7,254 bases of DNA from an uncultured Clostridia bacterium (GTDB lineage Bacteria > Bacillota_A > Clostridia > UMGS1840 > HGM11507): the NCBI GenBank assembly GCA_934403665.1, contig CAKRUL010000066.1, forward strand, positions 1-7,254, written 5' to 3'. Positions 5,462 to 7,254 of the stretch are shown one piece after another. A program made the translations under genes and the position numbers. Position 1 is the stretch's first letter. Every line of letters begins with the position of its first letter. Below the pieces are notes generated by a model that worked only from the letters and a program-made list of their open reading frames with translations, was not told the origin of the DNA and did no database searches.

Positions 5462-6787
5462 TTACTCATCCTGCATTGTGGATTCCAGGGACTCTATAAT
5501 GTCTCGAAGGCTTTGGTTGGTTTTTATATCGTCCGAAATACGGTCGTATGCGTGAATAACCGTGGTGTGGTCTCTGTTTCCGAAATAGCTTCCTATTTTC
5601 GGGAAAGAAAGATCTGTCCATTTTCTGCACAAATACATAGCGATCTGTCTGGGGTAAGCCAGGTTTTTTGAGCGCTTTGATGATTCCATATCGGAAATGC
5701 TGATATTGAAGTATTTGCATACGGTTTCTTTAATATAGTCCGGTGTAATGTCTTTCTTGGCCGTGGAGAAAACATCTTTTAAAACATTTCGAGCCAGTTC
5801 TTTATCCACTTGCTGCCCGGTCAAGGTAGCAAAAGCCACCACTCGGATAAAAGCCCCTTCCAGTTCTCTGATATTGGATTGGATTCGTTCCGCAATCAGT
5901 TTGATTACTTCCATAAAATCATCTGTAAGCCGCAAGCCTTCTACTTCTGCCTTTTTGCAGAGAATAGCCACCCGCATTTCAAAATCGGGGGGCTGGATAT
6001 CTGCAATCAAACCCCATTCAAAACGGGAACGAAGCCGCTCTTCTAAAGTGGCGATTTCTTTCGGCGGTCGGTCGCTGGAAAGAATGATCTGTTTCTTTCC
6101 TTCGTAAAGAACATTGAAAGTGTGGAAAATTTCCTTTTTTTCAATAAATTGAATATCGTCAATCAATAAAACATCTACCATTCTGTATTTCTTCTGAAAT
6201 TCCATGGTTTTGTTTTCCCGAATGGCTTTTATCAACTCATTTGTAAACATTTCAGAGGAAACGTAAAGCACTTTCAATTCCGGATAGTTTCGCTTAATTT
6301 GATGAGCAATGGCGTGCATCAAATGGGTTTTTCCCAAACCCGCATTTCCGTAAAGAAATAGAGGGTTGTAGGCATCGAAAGGTTTATCCGCAACAGCCTG
6401 TGCGGCTGCCTGTGCGAAATAGTTATTGCTTCCCACTACAAAGGTACTGAAAATATATTTAGGATTTAATGTAAGTTCATCCGAGAAAAGCGAATGGGTA
6501 GCGTCATAATCATGGGTTTTTTCTTCTTCCAGTTCACTGGGAGAAAGAAAAACTACACGCAGATAAATACCGAAGGTTTCTTTTACCTTTTCTTCAATCA
6601 TAGAAAGGTATCGTTCTTCCAGAATGTTTTTCGGAACGCCCTCCGGAAGAAGCAGATAAAGAACTCCCTGAGATTCGTCGCATCGGATGGGCGTAAGGGA
6701 GGAAATCCAGGTTTCATAGCTGACTAATGTTAAAGAAGGTTTTAATTTTTCCAGTGTTTTGGTCCATATTTGTTCAAGATTATCCAT
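5462..6787 (-). CDS. dnaA: Chromosomal replication initiator protein DnaA
   Basis: The 441-residue product has all four DnaA domains. Domain I (about 1-80) is for self-interaction and partner binding, domain II is a short linker (about 82-108), and domain III is the AAA+ ATPase with Walker A GNAGLGKT (147-154), Walker B LLIDD (207-211) and a conserved SSDRPPKEI...RLRSRFEWGL block (237-260). Domain IV carries the DNA-binding signature RDHTTVIHA (405-413). DnaA-ATP binds DnaA boxes, opens oriC and loads the replicative helicase; it also regulates transcription. The ATG at 6787 has an AAAGAGG site; a GTG at 6826 falls at the predicted transcription start and is rejected. Between Walker B and FHTFN the protein reads DDIQFIEKKEIFHTFN, about five residues shorter than the usual DDIQF-x-x-x-KE-x-x-QEEFFHTFN. 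The gene sits between the two halves of oriC. Confidence 0.98.
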   Translation of the reverse strand: MDNLEQIWTKTLEKLKPSLTLVSYETWISSLTPIRCDESQGVLYLLLPEGVPKNILEERYLSMIEEKVKETFGIYLRVVFLSPSELEEEKTHDYDATHSLFSDELTLNPKYIFSTFVVGSNNYFAQAAAQAVADKPFDAYNPLFLYGNAGLGKTHLMHAIAHQIKRNYPELKVLYVSSEMFTNELIKAIRENKTMEFQKKYRMVDVLLIDDIQFIEKKEIFHTFNVLYEGKKQIILSSDRPPKEIATLEERLRSRFEWGLIADIQPPDFEMRVAILCKKAEVEGLRLTDDFMEVIKLIAERIQSNIRELEGAFIRVVAFATLTGQQVDKELARNVLKDVFSTAKKDITPDYIKETVCKYFNISISDMESSKRSKNLAYPRQIAMYLCRKWTDLSFPKIGSYFGNRDHTTVIHAYDRISDDIKTNQSLRDIIESLESTMQDE

Positions 6788-6831
6788 ATCAGCCTCTTTT
6801 AATAAAATCAATTCTTTTGTAAGCACAATAT

Positions 6832-6860
6832 ATCATACAAAAAAAGTTATCCACAAACAA
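6832..6860 (-). promoter_or_regulatory. Putative dnaA promoter containing a DnaA box
   Basis: The minus strand reads TTGTTT (6860-6855), a 17-base spacer, then TATGAT (6837-6832, five of six consensus bases). Transcription would begin near 6825, about 38 bases before the dnaA ATG. A perfect DnaA box (6847-6855) overlaps the last base of the -35 and fills half the spacer. DnaA binding there should block RNA polymerase, consistent with the autoregulation known for dnaA genes in other bacteria. The -35 is only partly consensus, so this assignment is moderate. Confidence 0.65.
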
Positions 6861-7023
6861 GAATAAAAAAGAAAAAAAAGAATCTTTTGAAATTCCAACG
6901 AAATCAAAAAAACAGGCGCGTAAAAAATATCCACAGGCAAAAAGACTCTCAAACCCATTAAAATAAAGGGATTTCAAGAAGTTATACACAGGTTGTTGAT
7001 AACTTTTATAAACAATTTACACA
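6847..7023. other. oriC: Upstream half of oriC: DnaA-box cluster in front of dnaA
   Basis: This non-coding segment holds exact boxes TTATCCACA (6847-6855) and TTATACACA (6982-6990), plus near-consensus sites ATATCCACA (6927-6935), TTATCAACA on the minus strand (6994-7002), TTATAAACA (7006-7014) and ATTTACACA (7015-7023). The sites starting at 6982, 6994 and 7006 are exactly 12 bp apart, and the last two abut. An A-rich tract (about 6856-6930) lies between the first two boxes. This matches the upstream box cluster of a Bacillus-type bipartite origin, where DnaA bound here cooperates with the unwinding site beyond dnaA. From here to 7125 I see no gene. Confidence 0.82.
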
Positions 7024-7125
7024 GGCGGTTATATTAAAAAATAAAACAGTGCTGAAGCACCCGAAATCACCTTTAAGAGAAATTAAAAAAGCAGACAGGG
7101 GATTTTTTGCCTTTTTTAAATAATC

Positions 7126-7154
7126 TTGAAAAAAACATGATTTTAAGGTATAAT
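7126..7154 (+). promoter_or_regulatory. Rightward sigma-A-like promoter at the window edge
   Basis: TTGAAA (7126-7131), a 17-base spacer and an exact TATAAT (7149-7154) form a strong sigma-A-type promoter on the plus strand, divergent from dnaA. Transcription should start near 7161 and leave the window. The first part of the transcript folds into a hairpin (7173-7214). The rest (to 7254) is GC-richer than the surrounding DNA. The gene or RNA it serves is not visible. Confidence 0.72.
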
Positions 7155-7172
7155 TATTTGCTAAAACATTGT

Positions 7173-7214
7173 TTTTCAGTTTGCTGTTTTTTTATTTTAT
7201 AAGCAGACTGAAAA
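7173..7214 (+). other. Stem-loop at the 5' end of the rightward transcript
   Basis: TTTTCAGTTTGCT (7173-7185) pairs with AGCAGACTGAAAA (7202-7214) over 13 bp with one G-U pair and a 16-base T/A-rich loop. It begins about 12 bases after the predicted start of the plus-strand transcript and is not followed by a T tract in either direction, so it is not a standard terminator. It may be a 5' stabilising hairpin, part of a leader, or the first helix of a structured RNA continuing past 7254. The following CCGG-TTCGG-CCGG (7224-7236) could form a second small hairpin. I do not recognise the RNA family. Confidence 0.55.
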
Positions 7215-7254
7215 CAGAAAATTCCGGTTCGGCCGGGCAAGGATGGCTGAAAGC

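Noticed and set aside
6788..6826. Upstream GTG start extending DnaA by 13 residues
   Set aside because: It falls at the predicted transcription start, lacks a ribosome binding site, and the ATG at 6787 gives the standard domain I N-terminus with a good site.
7049..7060. GTGC-TGAA-GCAC mini-hairpin
   Set aside because: It has only a 4-bp stem and no T tract on either strand, so it is not a supportable terminator.
7085..7120. A6...T6 pairing as a terminator upstream of dnaA
   Set aside because: The stem is almost entirely A-T with an interrupted G-C part; such pairing is expected by chance in this AT-rich DNA.
7243..7254. ATG GCT GAA AGC at the right edge as a gene start
   Set aside because: AAGG touches the ATG with no spacing and no other ribosome binding site is seen; four codons are too few to judge.

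Overview
The window is the chromosomal replication-origin neighbourhood of a low-to-moderate GC Firmicute, most likely a member of the Clostridia. This rests on the gene set (dnaA, dnaN, recF, rpmH, rnpA, yidD, yidC, jag/khpB, mnmE), strong AGGAGG-type ribosome binding sites, sigma-A-type promoters, and TTATCCACA DnaA boxes with a Bacillus-like unwinding module. I cannot name a species. All nine genes lie on the minus strand, so the biological reading order runs from right to left.

Right part (about 7254 to 5276). This is a bipartite oriC wrapped around dnaA. Upstream of dnaA is a cluster of DnaA boxes (6847-7023), one of which lies inside the dnaA promoter. Downstream, in the 186-bp dnaA-dnaN gap, are tightly packed DnaA boxes, a GGGCC block and five perfect 3'-GAT-5' DnaA-trios, followed by AT-rich DNA. 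This looks like the strand-opening site. A sigma-A-like promoter at 7126-7154 points rightward out of the window into a strong hairpin; its product is not visible.

Middle (5275 to 3047). dnaN (sliding clamp) and recF (gap-repair ATPase) follow dnaA. They are only 27 bp apart, without the small S4-domain gene (yaaA) that often sits between them.

Left part (3046 to 1). A promoter with exact -35 and -10 consensus hexamers starts the rpmH-rnpA-yidD-yidC-jag-mnmE cluster: ribosomal protein L34, the RNase P protein, membrane-insertion factors, an RNA-binding protein and a tRNA-modifying GTPase (cut by the window edge). Hairpins after rpmH, before yidC and before mnmE could tune expression within this cluster.

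The most unusual points are three. First, the order is dnaA-dnaN-recF-rpmH-...-mnmE, all co-oriented, instead of the usual divergent rpmH / oriC / dnaA layout; one local inversion of the oriC-dnaA-dnaN-recF block would explain it. Second, there is a textbook DnaA-trio module. Third, DnaA appears to lack about five residues in a normally conserved segment just after Walker B. I found no mobile element, CRISPR array, tRNA or rRNA gene, and no new multi-gene system.
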